From the NCBI GenBank assembly GCA_009694585.1, contig SHUQ01000007.1, positions 1 through 38,600 on the forward strand: a stretch of DNA of 38,600 nt, in the 5' to 3' direction. The notes below the pieces were generated by a model. That model did no database searches. It was not told the origin of the DNA and was given only the letters and a program-made list of their open reading frames with translations. The DNA is from Candidatus Nanopelagicales bacterium (GTDB lineage: Bacteria > Actinomycetota > Actinomycetes > S36-B12). Within the stretch, counting starts at the first letter, position 1; every line of letters begins with the position of its first letter. Both the position numbers and the translations under genes were made by a program. This document shows, one piece after another, positions 9,933 to 17,446 of the stretch.

Positions 9933-11042
9933 TTGCCGGCCATTAATTCACAAATGACCCCGCCCAGTCTGGCCGAGGTTGGTACCTCGGCCGCGGCCAG
10001 CGTTGGTGTGCCCGGTTACACCGATTCACTTGGGCTAGGGGAGGTCCAGCATGTGGTGATCTGCCTAATTGATGGACTTGGCTGGCGTTCACTTATCGAA
10101 TTTGGGGCGCATGCACCCGCGCTGATAGCAATTGGAGGCCGCCCATTGCATTCGGTTTTCCCGACAACAACTCCGACGGCACTTGGTTCACTGGGCACCG
10201 GGCTATTGCCCGGAACCCACGGACTGGTGGGAGCCACCTTCTTCCTGCCGGAAACACAATCGGTGTTGGCGCCACTTCGTTGGAAAACCGATCCACTTCC
10301 ATTAATGGTGCAACCGGAGACGACGGTCTTTGAACGGGTTGCCCGCCACGGAGTTCAGATGATTACCGTAGCCCCCGCGAAGTATGAGTTTTCCGGGCTC
10401 ACTACTGCGGCCCTGCGGGGCGGGACCTATCGATGCGCGGAAGATATTGCCCAAAGAGTTAGTGGCCTGCAAGCTGCAATCTGTGGAGCCAAGAAGTCAT
10501 ACACGTATGTCTATTGGTTTGAACTTGACCGGATCGGTCACAAGTTTGGCGTCGGAAGTACACCTTGGGTGGCTGGGCTAGTGCGCGCCAATGTGCTCGT
10601 GGATCAGTTGTCACAGCAATTGCCACCTAATGCCGCAATGATTGTCACGGCCGACCACGGGATGATCAACTGCGAAGTCGGCGACCACATTTCAATTGAG
10701 CAGCACCAAGAGTTGAACTCGGATTTGAAATTGATCGCCGGCGAGCCTCGGGCGCGGCACCTATATACCCACCCAGGTGCCGCTGAAACGGTAGCTCACC
10801 GTTGGTCGCAGTATTTGGGTTCGAGGGCGAAAGTTTTCACTCGAGACCAGATTATGGAGTCTGGTTGGCTCGGACCCACCGACCTTGAGCTAGTCGATCG
10901 AATCGGAGATGTGGTGTGCATCGCTGAAGGTGCCACGATGTTGACGAGTTTGGTTGATGCCAAAACTTCGTCCCTTATTGGCCAGCATGGTGCACTAACC
11001 CCCGCTGAACTTGAGATCCCCGGTCTCATAATTCGGACTTGA
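9933..11042 (+). CDS. Alkaline phosphatase superfamily phosphodiesterase/nucleotide pyrophosphatase
   Basis: Two-metal phosphodiesterase/pyrophosphatase of the type I phosphodiesterase family; the substrate is unknown. The metal- and nucleophile-site motifs are in order: ICLIDGLGW (metal Asp), FPTTTPTALGSLGTG (Thr nucleophile), LDRIGHKFG (DxxxH) and VTADHGM (DH metal pair), with a final GQHG giving the last His. No signal peptide is evident, so a cytoplasmic location is likely. The TTG start at 9933 lies 3 nt after the DUF5998 stop; ATG 9954 is an equally possible start. The DUF5998-phosphodiesterase-tdk order is common in actinobacteria. Confidence 0.87.
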   Translation: MPAINSQMTPPSLAEVGTSAAASVGVPGYTDSLGLGEVQHVVICLIDGLGWRSLIEFGAHAPALIAIGGRPLHSVFPTTTPTALGSLGTGLLPGTHGLVGATFFLPETQSVLAPLRWKTDPLPLMVQPETTVFERVARHGVQMITVAPAKYEFSGLTTAALRGGTYRCAEDIAQRVSGLQAAICGAKKSYTYVYWFELDRIGHKFGVGSTPWVAGLVRANVLVDQLSQQLPPNAAMIVTADHGMINCEVGDHISIEQHQELNSDLKLIAGEPRARHLYTHPGAAETVAHRWSQYLGSRAKVFTRDQIMESGWLGPTDLELVDRIGDVVCIAEGATMLTSLVDAKTSSLIGQHGALTPAELEIPGLIIRT

Positions 11043-11079
11043 TCGCGGTTCTGTTACCCCGATATGGCAGCATGACGCC

Positions 11080-11574
11080 GTGGCCGAGCTAATATTCTTC
11101 GCGGGCACCATGGACTGCGGTAAATCCACCTTGGCACTTCAGACCGACCACAATCACTCGTCAAGGGGTAGATTCGGCTTGGTGTTCACCAGGTTAGATC
11201 GAGCTGGTGAGTCGGTGTTATCGAGTCGGCTTGGGCTAAGTGTTACTGCCATAGAGGTTACTGAGTCCCTTGATATCCGTGCGCATCTTGTTGACGCACT
11301 TTCGCGGGGCGATCGAGTTCAAGTGCTGCAGGTTGAGGCACTGTGCTGGTGTGGGATGCGGGCGATTCACAATGCGCGAACCGTCGATGGCGTTGTGGTG
11401 GTCGAAGGTAGCCAGGTAATGGTGGGCGATGTAGGCGAAGGGGTCGGCGCCCGGATTGATATCCCCGTGGTCTCATACGAGGTGCTATGCCGCCGTCACT
11501 ACCGCGCCCGGAAAACGGCGCTAAGTGCGGGAGTCGAGCATATGTCACGCGAGCCACTGCCCTTTGAGGCTTAG
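11080..11574 (+). CDS. tdk: Thymidine kinase (type II) with internal deletion of the catalytic segment; probably inactive
   Basis: Salvage kinase for thymidine. The N-terminus is typical: LIFFAGTMDCGKSTLALQ carries the P-loop, then GLVFTRLDRAGE and SSRLGLSVTAIEV. The C-terminal zinc/lasso part is also typical: VEALCWCGMRAIHNARTV and YEVLCRRHYRARK. The protein is only 164 residues, however, against about 215 in the family. After HLVDALSRGDRV it jumps straight to QVLQVEALCWCG. The missing stretch of about 50-55 residues normally holds the DEAQF catalytic/Walker B motif and the following helix-strand-helix. The deletion is in frame, with no stop or frameshift. Without the catalytic Glu, ordinary kinase activity is unlikely. 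Real decay, a moonlighting remnant or an assembly deletion are all possible. Confidence 0.85.
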   Translation: MAELIFFAGTMDCGKSTLALQTDHNHSSRGRFGLVFTRLDRAGESVLSSRLGLSVTAIEVTESLDIRAHLVDALSRGDRVQVLQVEALCWCGMRAIHNARTVDGVVVVEGSQVMVGDVGEGVGARIDIPVVSYEVLCRRHYRARKTALSAGVEHMSREPLPFEA

Positions 11575-11597
11575 TTTTGGCTCTTACTGCTTGCTAA

Positions 11598-12275
11598 CTA
11601 AACGTCATCCCCACGAGTTGAACCAAAAAGGATTTCATCCCAACTAGGCACGCTTGCACGCTTACCTTTAGTTTTAGGCTTTGGTGCGGGTTTAGTTGGC
11701 CGATCATAACGTGGCCTGCTAACTGGTTCATCGATCGGGATCAAGACATCAAGGACTTGATCGTCAATCTTGACGTCGGTTTTCCTTGGGGCATCTGGTA
11801 CTGCAACCAGTCGCGGGCGCTCGACACTAGATTCATCGCTAGGTAGGGCATCGATAGTCTCGCCCTTGTTCGCATGGACGTTTACAATCGCGATTGGCTC
11901 ATCAATGATGTAGTCAAAAATCTGATCGTCGCTAACTCCCATGAGTCGACGTGCACTTTCGTCAAGGGGGTGAACGCTGCGGCCAACATTGTCATACGTC
12001 CACGAAGCATGTTGGGTTGCGCCATGGCCGGTGAAGGTAACCAGCACCACCCACTTAGAATCCGCGCGCCGGGCCGCATCCCATTCGATATCAGCGGCGC
12101 CATCGATTCGCAATGCCGCGGCCACGGCCTCACCTAGTGTTACCGAACTGCCGGTGCGTCGAATCTCGACCAGTTGCGCACGACTGGCCACGTATTCACG
12201 TTCGGCAAGCGGTGGGCCGGCGTAGCGCTGCACTTTCTCCAATGCCCAACCCGTCTGGGCAGCCACGATCTCCAC
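11598..12275 (-). CDS. sepH: SepH-like cell-division regulator (DUF3071), N-terminally truncated
   Basis: SepH is an actinobacterial protein that binds FtsZ and aids Z-ring assembly. Recognised by the central AGPPLAEREYVASRAQ, TLGEAVAAAL, ASWTYDNVGRSVHPLDESARRLMG, and the conserved C-terminal tail RASVPSWDEILFG after a Pro/Lys-rich linker. GTG 12275 is the only ordinary start but falls inside the helix-turn-helix. The frame stays open upstream to 12344 and encodes TEFALEPLSPKEIQARVRAG, the first half of that HTH, before a TAA. The usual 60-80 N-terminal residues are missing, and TEFAL looks fused directly to SPKEIQ. A CTG inside TEFAL has GGAG 6 nt upstream and could be a non-canonical start. 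It lies downstream of the MFS gene on the same strand. Confidence 0.82.
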   Translation of the reverse strand: MEIVAAQTGWALEKVQRYAGPPLAEREYVASRAQLVEIRRTGSSVTLGEAVAAALRIDGAADIEWDAARRADSKWVVLVTFTGHGATQHASWTYDNVGRSVHPLDESARRLMGVSDDQIFDYIIDEPIAIVNVHANKGETIDALPSDESSVERPRLVAVPDAPRKTDVKIDDQVLDVLIPIDEPVSRPRYDRPTKPAPKPKTKGKRASVPSWDEILFGSTRGDDV

Positions 12276-12419
12276 AGAGGCTCCGGCGCGTACGCGGGCC
12301 TGAATCTCTTTGGGGCTGAGCGGTTCCAGAGCGAACTCCGTAGGTTAGATGAAGATGTTAATGCTCAGAACTTAGCGCGCCCGGGTGCCCGCCGGGCGCA
12401 TAGGCCGCAACTTGCCTAG

Positions 12420-13715
12420 TTACATGTCGTCAGAGGCGAAGCTGCCGGGGGCCGGACCCGGTATAGGTTCGGTATTTAGCGCTGTGGTGGGGGGGCTCGG
12501 GCCATAATCTTTGACCGCCCCCCGGAGCCGCTTTTGGCCAAGGCATGCCACCAGGAAAGCCGCTGCGGCAGCGCTCACCCCAACGGCGAAACCGTGCCCA
12601 GCGCCCCCGCCGTCGATTACATAGCCGCCCAGGGCCACCCCGAGGGAAAACCCAACGGTGAGACCGGAGTTGATTAAGGTTAGGCCCTCGGTTAATTGCG
12701 CGTTGGGGACCAGCCGCTCTGCCAGACTAAAAATGGTTATTAAGACGGGGGCCACCAGCGCCCCGGAAATCATTGTGGTGAGTGAAATGGCAAACAGCGA
12801 AGACAAGAATGGGGTAGCTAGTAGCCCGATAGTCAAGGCGGCAGTTATGACAACCAATTGATTCGCTAAAGGTGCGCGAAAGTGTCTGGATCCAAACCAA
12901 AGGCCGCCAAACATTGAGGTGCTAGCCCACGCCGCTAGCAAGGGACCAGATAATCCTGGCGCACCGAGTTCGGCGGTAAAGGCGACAAGGGCAACCTCAA
13001 ATGAGCCAAAAATAGCGCCGGTGGTTATCGCAGCGAAGATCATCAACACGATACCGGGGTGACGAAAGGCTGAGGTGTGCGGTTCATGTGATTTGTGAAC
13101 CGGTGAGGGGGTTGGTTCGGTACCTCGTAAGCGGATCAGGAGAAATGTTCCGGTCAGGCCGATTACGATCGCCAAGATTATTGGCGCCGGGAGCGCGACT
13201 GAGATCGCGAGCCAGGCGGTAATAAGCGGACCGACAGTGAAAATCACTTCTTCTACGATGCTCTCGAGAGCGAACGCAGTGCGCAACTTCGGGGATGAAG
13301 TGGATTCGGCCCTGGAGATTACATAGGTCCAACGGGCTCGAACTGCTGGCCCGATAGCCGGCGAACATGCGCCCGCTCCTGCCACAAGAGCCGCCGATAA
13401 CGCGTAGGGCCAGTTCAGTTCCATACTGGTGATGAAAAGAGCTAGGCCGAGGCTTTCGCCGGTGATCAGCCACCCTAAGACTTTATGTTGCCCCAAGCGG
13501 TCCACTAATCGGCTGGACATGATCATGCCGACCGCCGCCGAGAGCGAAAATGCTGCTGACATCACCCCGGCGAGCCCGTATGAGCCAGTGCTGCCACTGG
13601 TGAACAGCAAGATCCCCAAGCCCACCATGGCCATCGGCAGCCGTGCGACTAGGCCTGTCGCCGAAAAAGCCAGAGCACCCGGTTCCCGCAAGACCTCGCG
13701 ATAAGAACTCATCAC
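12420..13715 (-). CDS. MFS transporter
   Basis: Twelve-helix major facilitator superfamily permease of 431 residues; the substrate cannot be told. Hydrophobic helices alternate with short loops. The cytoplasmic loop 2-3 motif appears as SSRLVDRLGQHKVLG, and a hydrophilic linker (EPTPSPVHKSHEPH) separates the two six-helix halves. The C-terminal tail is Pro-rich. The start is GTG 13715, 6 nt after a TAACGT -10; ATG 13712 is the next codon and only one residue shorter. It is divergent from the inositol-monophosphatase gene and upstream of sepH. Members near sepH are usually called MFS transporter without further role. Confidence 0.9.
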   Translation of the reverse strand: MMSSYREVLREPGALAFSATGLVARLPMAMVGLGILLFTSGSTGSYGLAGVMSAAFSLSAAVGMIMSSRLVDRLGQHKVLGWLITGESLGLALFITSMELNWPYALSAALVAGAGACSPAIGPAVRARWTYVISRAESTSSPKLRTAFALESIVEEVIFTVGPLITAWLAISVALPAPIILAIVIGLTGTFLLIRLRGTEPTPSPVHKSHEPHTSAFRHPGIVLMIFAAITTGAIFGSFEVALVAFTAELGAPGLSGPLLAAWASTSMFGGLWFGSRHFRAPLANQLVVITAALTIGLLATPFLSSLFAISLTTMISGALVAPVLITIFSLAERLVPNAQLTEGLTLINSGLTVGFSLGVALGGYVIDGGGAGHGFAVGVSAAAAAFLVACLGQKRLRGAVKDYGPSPPTTALNTEPIPGPAPGSFASDDM

Positions 13716-13721
13716 AAGGCG

Positions 13722-13727
13722 ACGTTA
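13722..13727 (-). promoter_or_regulatory. -10 hexamer TAACGT, 6 nt before MFS GTG (leaderless candidate)
   Basis: TAACGT followed by 6 nt and GTG 13715. It supports the GTG as the first codon of the transcript rather than ATG 13712. Confidence 0.55.
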
Positions 13728-13774
13728 CCGCGGGGCGGTGTTTGCGTAAGTAGCCAACCCGGCAAGATAGGAAG

Positions 13775-14611
13775 ATGTGCACGGGCCAGGGTCAATCACT
13801 AGCTGAGGTACTAAGTACGCATGCCCTGCTGCCGTTAGCTTGGGAGTCCTCTTGGGAGGCCGCTCGTTTTCTGCGAGATGACCGCCCCGCGGATCTATTG
13901 ATCTATACGAAGTCAACATCCTCAGATTTGGTATCTGAGATGGATAAAGGTGCAGAGGATTTGCTGATTGCGGCTCTATTGGGTGATCGACCAACCGATG
14001 GTATTTTGGGGGAAGAAGGTGGTGAGCGATTTGGGACTTCTGGGGTGCGCTGGGTGCTAGACCCGCTCGATGGCACCGTCAATTACCTGCACCACATGCC
14101 GACCTGGGGAGTATCGGTTGCGGCCGAACAAGAGGGCGGCACGGTGATCGGCGTTGTTGTCACACCCGCCTTCGATGAAGCGTATATCGGCGTCAAGGGT
14201 GTGGGTGCGTGGGTTGTCAAGGGATCGACCGCAACCGCGATTCAGGTAAGTGGGTGCAGCCGGCTCATCGACGCAGTGGTGGCCACCGGTTTTGGTTATG
14301 CCGCGGAGCGCAGGAGGGCGCAGGGCCGGGTAGTACACCATTTGCTTTCTCAGGTTAGCGATATCAGGCGGATCGGGGCCGCGGTAATTGACTATTGCTG
14401 GTTGGCGCGCGGGCGCCTTGATGCCTATTACGAACGAGGGCTAAATACTTGGGATATTGCCGCCGGTGCCTTGATCGCTGCTGAGGCGGGCGCAGTAGTC
14501 ACCGGATTGCGAGACGAAGATATTTACGGATCCTTAATGATTGCCGCGGCACCGGCAATAGCCGATGAGCTTCGCGACTTCCTAATCGCGGCGGATGCTG
14601 ATCGGGAGTGA
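13775..14611 (+). CDS. Inositol monophosphatase family protein (SuhB-like)
   Basis: Mg-dependent, Li-sensitive phosphatase superfamily; likely substrate myo-inositol 1-phosphate or a related sugar phosphate. 278 residues. Metal-site motifs: GEEGGER (Glu ligand), WVLDPLDGTVNYLHHMP (DPxDGTxN signature) and NTWDIAAGALIAAEAG (WDxAAG signature). ATG 13775 follows AGGAAG, a short-spaced Shine-Dalgarno, and a -10-like CAAGAT also sits 6 nt upstream, so the start is firm whichever mode is used. It is convergent with the gamma carbonic anhydrase gene, with only 2 bp between stop codons. Confidence 0.91.
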   Translation: MCTGQGQSLAEVLSTHALLPLAWESSWEAARFLRDDRPADLLIYTKSTSSDLVSEMDKGAEDLLIAALLGDRPTDGILGEEGGERFGTSGVRWVLDPLDGTVNYLHHMPTWGVSVAAEQEGGTVIGVVVTPAFDEAYIGVKGVGAWVVKGSTATAIQVSGCSRLIDAVVATGFGYAAERRRAQGRVVHHLLSQVSDIRRIGAAVIDYCWLARGRLDAYYERGLNTWDIAAGALIAAEAGAVVTGLRDEDIYGSLMIAAAPAIADELRDFLIAADADRE

Positions 14612-14613
14612 CT

Positions 14614-15132
14614 TCAACTTAGGAGGCGCAGTTCGGATGCATATTGGTGGACGTTGCGAACATAAATCGCCGCGGACGCCCGAAATGCTCCGTCCTCGAT
14701 TACCTCAAGAGTGATGGTCGCCGGTACGCCGAGTGCGCGCGCATTCGGTGGCACCACCAGGCCGTTAGGCACCATTGCGCAGGCTCCGACCAAGGCGTTG
14801 GGTCCGATAACGGCCCGGTGCAAAACGACAGAACCTGACCCGATTAGCGAATCATCATGTACCGTGCAGCCCTCAAGATGGGCGCCATGACCAATTACAC
14901 AGCGATCACCGACAATGGTGTTGAGATCGGAAGTGCAGTGCAAGATTGCGCCATCTTGGATAGAGGTTTGTGCGCCAATGACGATCATTCCGTGATCTCC
15001 GCGAAGCACGGCGCCGGGCCAGATGCTCGATTCCGGGCCCACCGTGACGGCGCCGATTATCACTGCCTGCGGGTGAATATAAGCCGACTTGTCAATATTT
15101 GGCGTCTGGTCGCCTAAGGCATAAATGGGCAT
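14614..15132 (-). CDS. Gamma carbonic anhydrase family protein (left-handed beta-helix)
   Basis: Hexapeptide-repeat protein of the YrdA/CaiE/gamma-CA family, 172 residues. The repeats run from AYIHPQAVIIGAVTVG to ALVGACAMVPNG, with SSIWPGAVLRGDHG and IQDGAILHCTSD as family marks. In gamma carbonic anhydrases zinc is held by three His. Here the first is in AILHC and the second in GHGAHLEG, but the position five residues after that His is Glu, with an extra His three residues after it. Activity as a carbonic anhydrase is therefore uncertain. The C-terminal helix (SAAIYVRNVHQYASEL) is as usual. ATG 15132 has a leaderless-type -10. Confidence 0.88.
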   Translation of the reverse strand: MPIYALGDQTPNIDKSAYIHPQAVIIGAVTVGPESSIWPGAVLRGDHGMIVIGAQTSIQDGAILHCTSDLNTIVGDRCVIGHGAHLEGCTVHDDSLIGSGSVVLHRAVIGPNALVGACAMVPNGLVVPPNARALGVPATITLEVIEDGAFRASAAIYVRNVHQYASELRLLS

Positions 15133-15139
15133 AGGGAGC

Positions 15140-15145
15140 AGGTTA
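15140..15145 (-). promoter_or_regulatory. -10 hexamer TAACCT, 7 nt before gamma-CA ATG (leaderless candidate)
   Basis: TAACCT lies 7 nt upstream of ATG 15132. No Shine-Dalgarno can be placed in that spacer, except that GCTCCCT is its complement, not a match. Confidence 0.55.
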
Positions 15146-15289
15146 CCGTGCGGCCTACGAACCCAGCGTCACACTTGCGGACCTGATGGGGCACAATCTG
15201 CGCACGAGGCGCCCTGTTTTGGGAATCAGGAATATCGTCGGGTGTGCTTTTGGTCGGGCAGGTGAGGGCATGTAGGGGAAGAAGGAACC

Positions 15290-15586
15290 GTGGCAACCGA
15301 TTACGACGCACCGCGCAAGACAGACGAAGAACTCGCTGAGGACAGCTTAGAAGAGCTAAAGGCCCGGCGGGTTGACAAGTCATCTTCGGTTATCGATGTT
15401 GATGAGACCGAACTGGCGGAGAATCTAGAACTGCCAGGTGCTGACCTATCGGATGAGAGCTTGACGGTGCGCGTAGTGCCAAGGCAGTCCGATGAGTTCA
15501 CCTGTGTGCGTTGCTACCTAGTGCAGCACAGCAGCCAGATGGATCATGAGGGCAAGGCCGGGCCAATTTGTAAAGAGTGCGCTTAG
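15290..15586 (+). CDS. DUF4193 family protein
   Basis: A 98-residue acidic actinobacterial protein of unknown function. The N-terminus MATDYDAPRK and the C-terminal zinc-binding-like segment DEFTCVRCYLVQHSSQM ... GPICKECA are the family signature; four Cys in two CxxC pairs probably bind zinc. GTG 15290 has a clear GAAGGA Shine-Dalgarno, so this gene is leadered. Its stop overlaps the stop of the opposite DUF4235 gene by 4 bp. The 157-bp gap to the divergent gamma-CA gene holds both promoters. Confidence 0.92.
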   Translation: MATDYDAPRKTDEELAEDSLEELKARRVDKSSSVIDVDETELAENLELPGADLSDESLTVRVVPRQSDEFTCVRCYLVQHSSQMDHEGKAGPICKECA

Positions 15587-15894
15587 TCCATTGGATTAGT
15601 TGCACCAAGGTGATTGGTGACTCGATAAGCCACCACTTCCGCGCCGGCAGCTATAGCTGCTGTCACGGTGGCCCATAAAAGCGCCTTGCCGAATGGCACA
15701 CCAGGATCATTGGAACGTGGGGCATCTTTGCCAGTGAGACTGCGATAGCTAGCGGTGATGACCTTACGAACGATCATGGTGGCACCAATCGCCACCAAAG
15801 GGGCTATCAGATGAACCATTGGGTTCACGTGGACTCCCGGCTCGAGTGCCCCTTGTTCTGACATCTTTGCTCCATTCGAGTTGCTGCTCATCAT
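15583..15894 (-). CDS. DUF4235 small membrane protein
   Basis: A 103-residue protein of unknown function. Two membrane segments are visible, VHLIAPLVAIGATMIVRKVI and ALLWATVTAAIAAGAEVVAY, joined by the conserved YRSLTGKDAP and followed by a short tail. The N-terminal 25 residues are polar. The start could be ATG 15894 (track), the adjacent ATG 15891, or a later ATG (residue 11, MSEQG). It follows DUF3093 on the same strand with a 6-bp gap, so the two are probably co-transcribed. Confidence 0.85.
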   Translation of the reverse strand: MMSSNSNGAKMSEQGALEPGVHVNPMVHLIAPLVAIGATMIVRKVITASYRSLTGKDAPRSNDPGVPFGKALLWATVTAAIAAGAEVVAYRVTNHLGATNPMD

Positions 15895-15900
15895 CTGATG

Positions 15901-16356
15901 CTAACCAACCAAGTTATCCGGCTGAAGTGCGGCTGCAAGTCGCGCTGGATCCTTGGTGCTCAACAGCCAGGCCGGATGCGGATCAAGTTCATCAATTAAG
16001 TGCACCAGCACACCCCCACTCGTCCGCCACGGCCGTACCAGCAGGTAACGCGTCGCGATATTTTGTGCTGCTCGCGTTTGCATGCCGTCTAAAGCTTCAA
16101 TATTCCCCAGGAAACTTCTGGAGATAGTGGCGCGCCCAGCTCGAAGTTCTCTTGTACTGACCGCGATCACGGGTGCTCCGAGGAACAGCCCGGCACCGCT
16201 TAGGGATCCAACTATAAGAAAAACAAGCCAGCCCTGAACTGGTGAGTACGCGGCACCGACCGCGATCGCAAACATCGAGATCAGTGCCAAAGCGAGGAGA
16301 AAAACCCACAATGAAGGGAGCAACCGTTCGCGGAACAGGTACTCCTGAGTCTTCAT
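15901..16356 (-). CDS. DUF3093 membrane protein
   Basis: A 151-residue protein of the DUF3093 family, found next to dut in actinobacteria. Two N-terminal transmembrane helices (LLPSLWVFLLALALISMFAI and GWLVFLIVGSLSGAGLFLGA) are followed by a soluble domain resembling a PH-like beta fold, with RELRAGRATI, RYLLVRPWRTSGGVLV and the ending HPAWLLSTKDPARLAAAL. The function is unknown. ATG 16356 is preceded at 6 nt by CAGACT, a weaker -10-like hexamer. It is divergent from the thioesterase-dut operon across only 41 bp. Confidence 0.88.
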   Translation of the reverse strand: MKTQEYLFRERLLPSLWVFLLALALISMFAIAVGAAYSPVQGWLVFLIVGSLSGAGLFLGAPVIAVSTRELRAGRATISRSFLGNIEALDGMQTRAAQNIATRYLLVRPWRTSGGVLVHLIDELDPHPAWLLSTKDPARLAAALQPDNLVG

Positions 16357-16385
16357 GCTCTGAGTCTGCCACGTGTACTCGCCGG

Positions 16386-16391
16386 TAGAGT
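16386..16391 (+). promoter_or_regulatory. -10 hexamer TAGAGT, 6 nt before thioesterase ATG (leaderless candidate)
   Basis: TAGAGT, then CTGCCT, then ATG 16398. The whole 41-bp divergent gap has no room for a conventional leader on this side. Confidence 0.65.
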
Positions 16392-16397
16392 CTGCCT

Positions 16398-16985
16398 ATG
16401 CGCTCAACTCACGCACCTGTTGGTTCCCTGCTGCCAGAACGGCTACCGAGCGCCCCGGAGCCCGGTTCCCCTATTCCCTCGCACTACCGTTGGTGCTTTG
16501 GTTGCGGAAGTGACCATCCAACCGGGCTGCATATGCGCATAACAGCCGGTGCAGGACTGCGGGTAATAGGCAATTTCAGGGTGACCGAACACCACCAAGG
16601 GGCGCCTGGACTTGCCCATGGCGGCCTACTGTCGGCTGCGATCGATGAAGTTCTCGGTTCACTCAATTGGTTACTTGGCGAGCCGGTTGTCACTGCCTCG
16701 CTGTCGATGGATTTCTTACGTCCGGTGCCGGTTGGTTCGGTACTGCACATCGAGGCAGAAGTCACCGGGGTAGCACGACGTAAGGTCTACACAAGTGCTG
16801 TTGGCAGACTCGATGATGCCGGTGGCGATATCGCGGTGTCGGCATCGGCCCTTTTCATGCAAGTTCCAATTGCACATTTTATGAAGTTCGGCAATAAGGA
16901 GCAGGTGGAACTAGCGATAGCGGACCGAGCCTCGGGTGGCCCGTCCTGGCGTACCGGTGGGCACGATGTTGAGGTGAACCCGTGA
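16398..16985 (+). CDS. PaaI-family hotdog-fold thioesterase
   Basis: Acyl-CoA thioesterase-like protein with a single hotdog fold, 195 residues. Recognised by CFGCGSDHPTGLHM at the N-terminus, the active-site helix APGLAHGGLLSAAIDEVLG and the strand SLSMDFLRPVPVGSVLHIEAEV. The preferred acyl group is unknown. It is the first gene of an operon with dut and DUF3710: its TGA overlaps the GTG of dut (GTGA). The C-terminal tail of about 40 residues after FMQVP is longer than the minimal fold and has no clear motif. Confidence 0.87.
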   Translation: MRSTHAPVGSLLPERLPSAPEPGSPIPSHYRWCFGCGSDHPTGLHMRITAGAGLRVIGNFRVTEHHQGAPGLAHGGLLSAAIDEVLGSLNWLLGEPVVTASLSMDFLRPVPVGSVLHIEAEVTGVARRKVYTSAVGRLDDAGGDIAVSASALFMQVPIAHFMKFGNKEQVELAIADRASGGPSWRTGGHDVEVNP

Positions 16986-17446
16986 GTGTCGACGTGCGGC
17001 TACTAATCACCCGGTTGGACCCCGACTTACCGTTGCCAGCATATGAACACCCTGGTGACGCTGGCTTGGACCTACGTGCGCGTGCGGGGGTTAGCCTTGC
17101 GCCAGGTCAGCGGGCCATGGTGCCCACGGGGATAGCCATTGCCTTACCCCCTGGTTTTGCGGCATTTGTCCATGCACGAAGCGGTCTAGCACTTCGAGCC
17201 GGGTTGGGCGTGGTGAATGCGCCAGGTGTCATTGACGCCGGATATCGGGGCGAGATTGGCGTGATTTTGATCAACCACGACCCCACCGAGATCATTGAGT
17301 TATCGCGTGGCGACCGTATTGCGCAACTGGTAGTCCAGCAGGTAGCGCGAGCAATTGTCGATGAGGTAGTTCAGTTGCCCGGTAGTCACCGAGGCGGGGG
17401 CGGATTTGGTTCTACCGGGGGTTCCGCGGGTACGGTGTTGCCATGA
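16982..17446 (+). CDS. dut: dUTP diphosphatase (dUTPase)
   Basis: Hydrolyses dUTP to dUMP and pyrophosphate, keeping uracil out of DNA and supplying dUMP. 154 residues, typical of the trimeric enzyme. All five motifs are visible: GDAGLDLRA (I), VPTGIAIALP (II), ARSGLALRAGL and GVIDAGYRGEIGVILIN (III), GDRIAQLVV (IV) and the glycine-rich RGGGGFGSTG (V). The GTG start overlaps the thioesterase stop; the TGA overlaps the DUF3710 ATG. With the nearby thymidine kinase damaged, dUTPase may be one of the remaining routes to thymidylate precursors here (inference). Confidence 0.96.
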   Translation: MSVDVRLLITRLDPDLPLPAYEHPGDAGLDLRARAGVSLAPGQRAMVPTGIAIALPPGFAAFVHARSGLALRAGLGVVNAPGVIDAGYRGEIGVILINHDPTEIIELSRGDRIAQLVVQQVARAIVDEVVQLPGSHRGGGGFGSTGGSAGTVLP

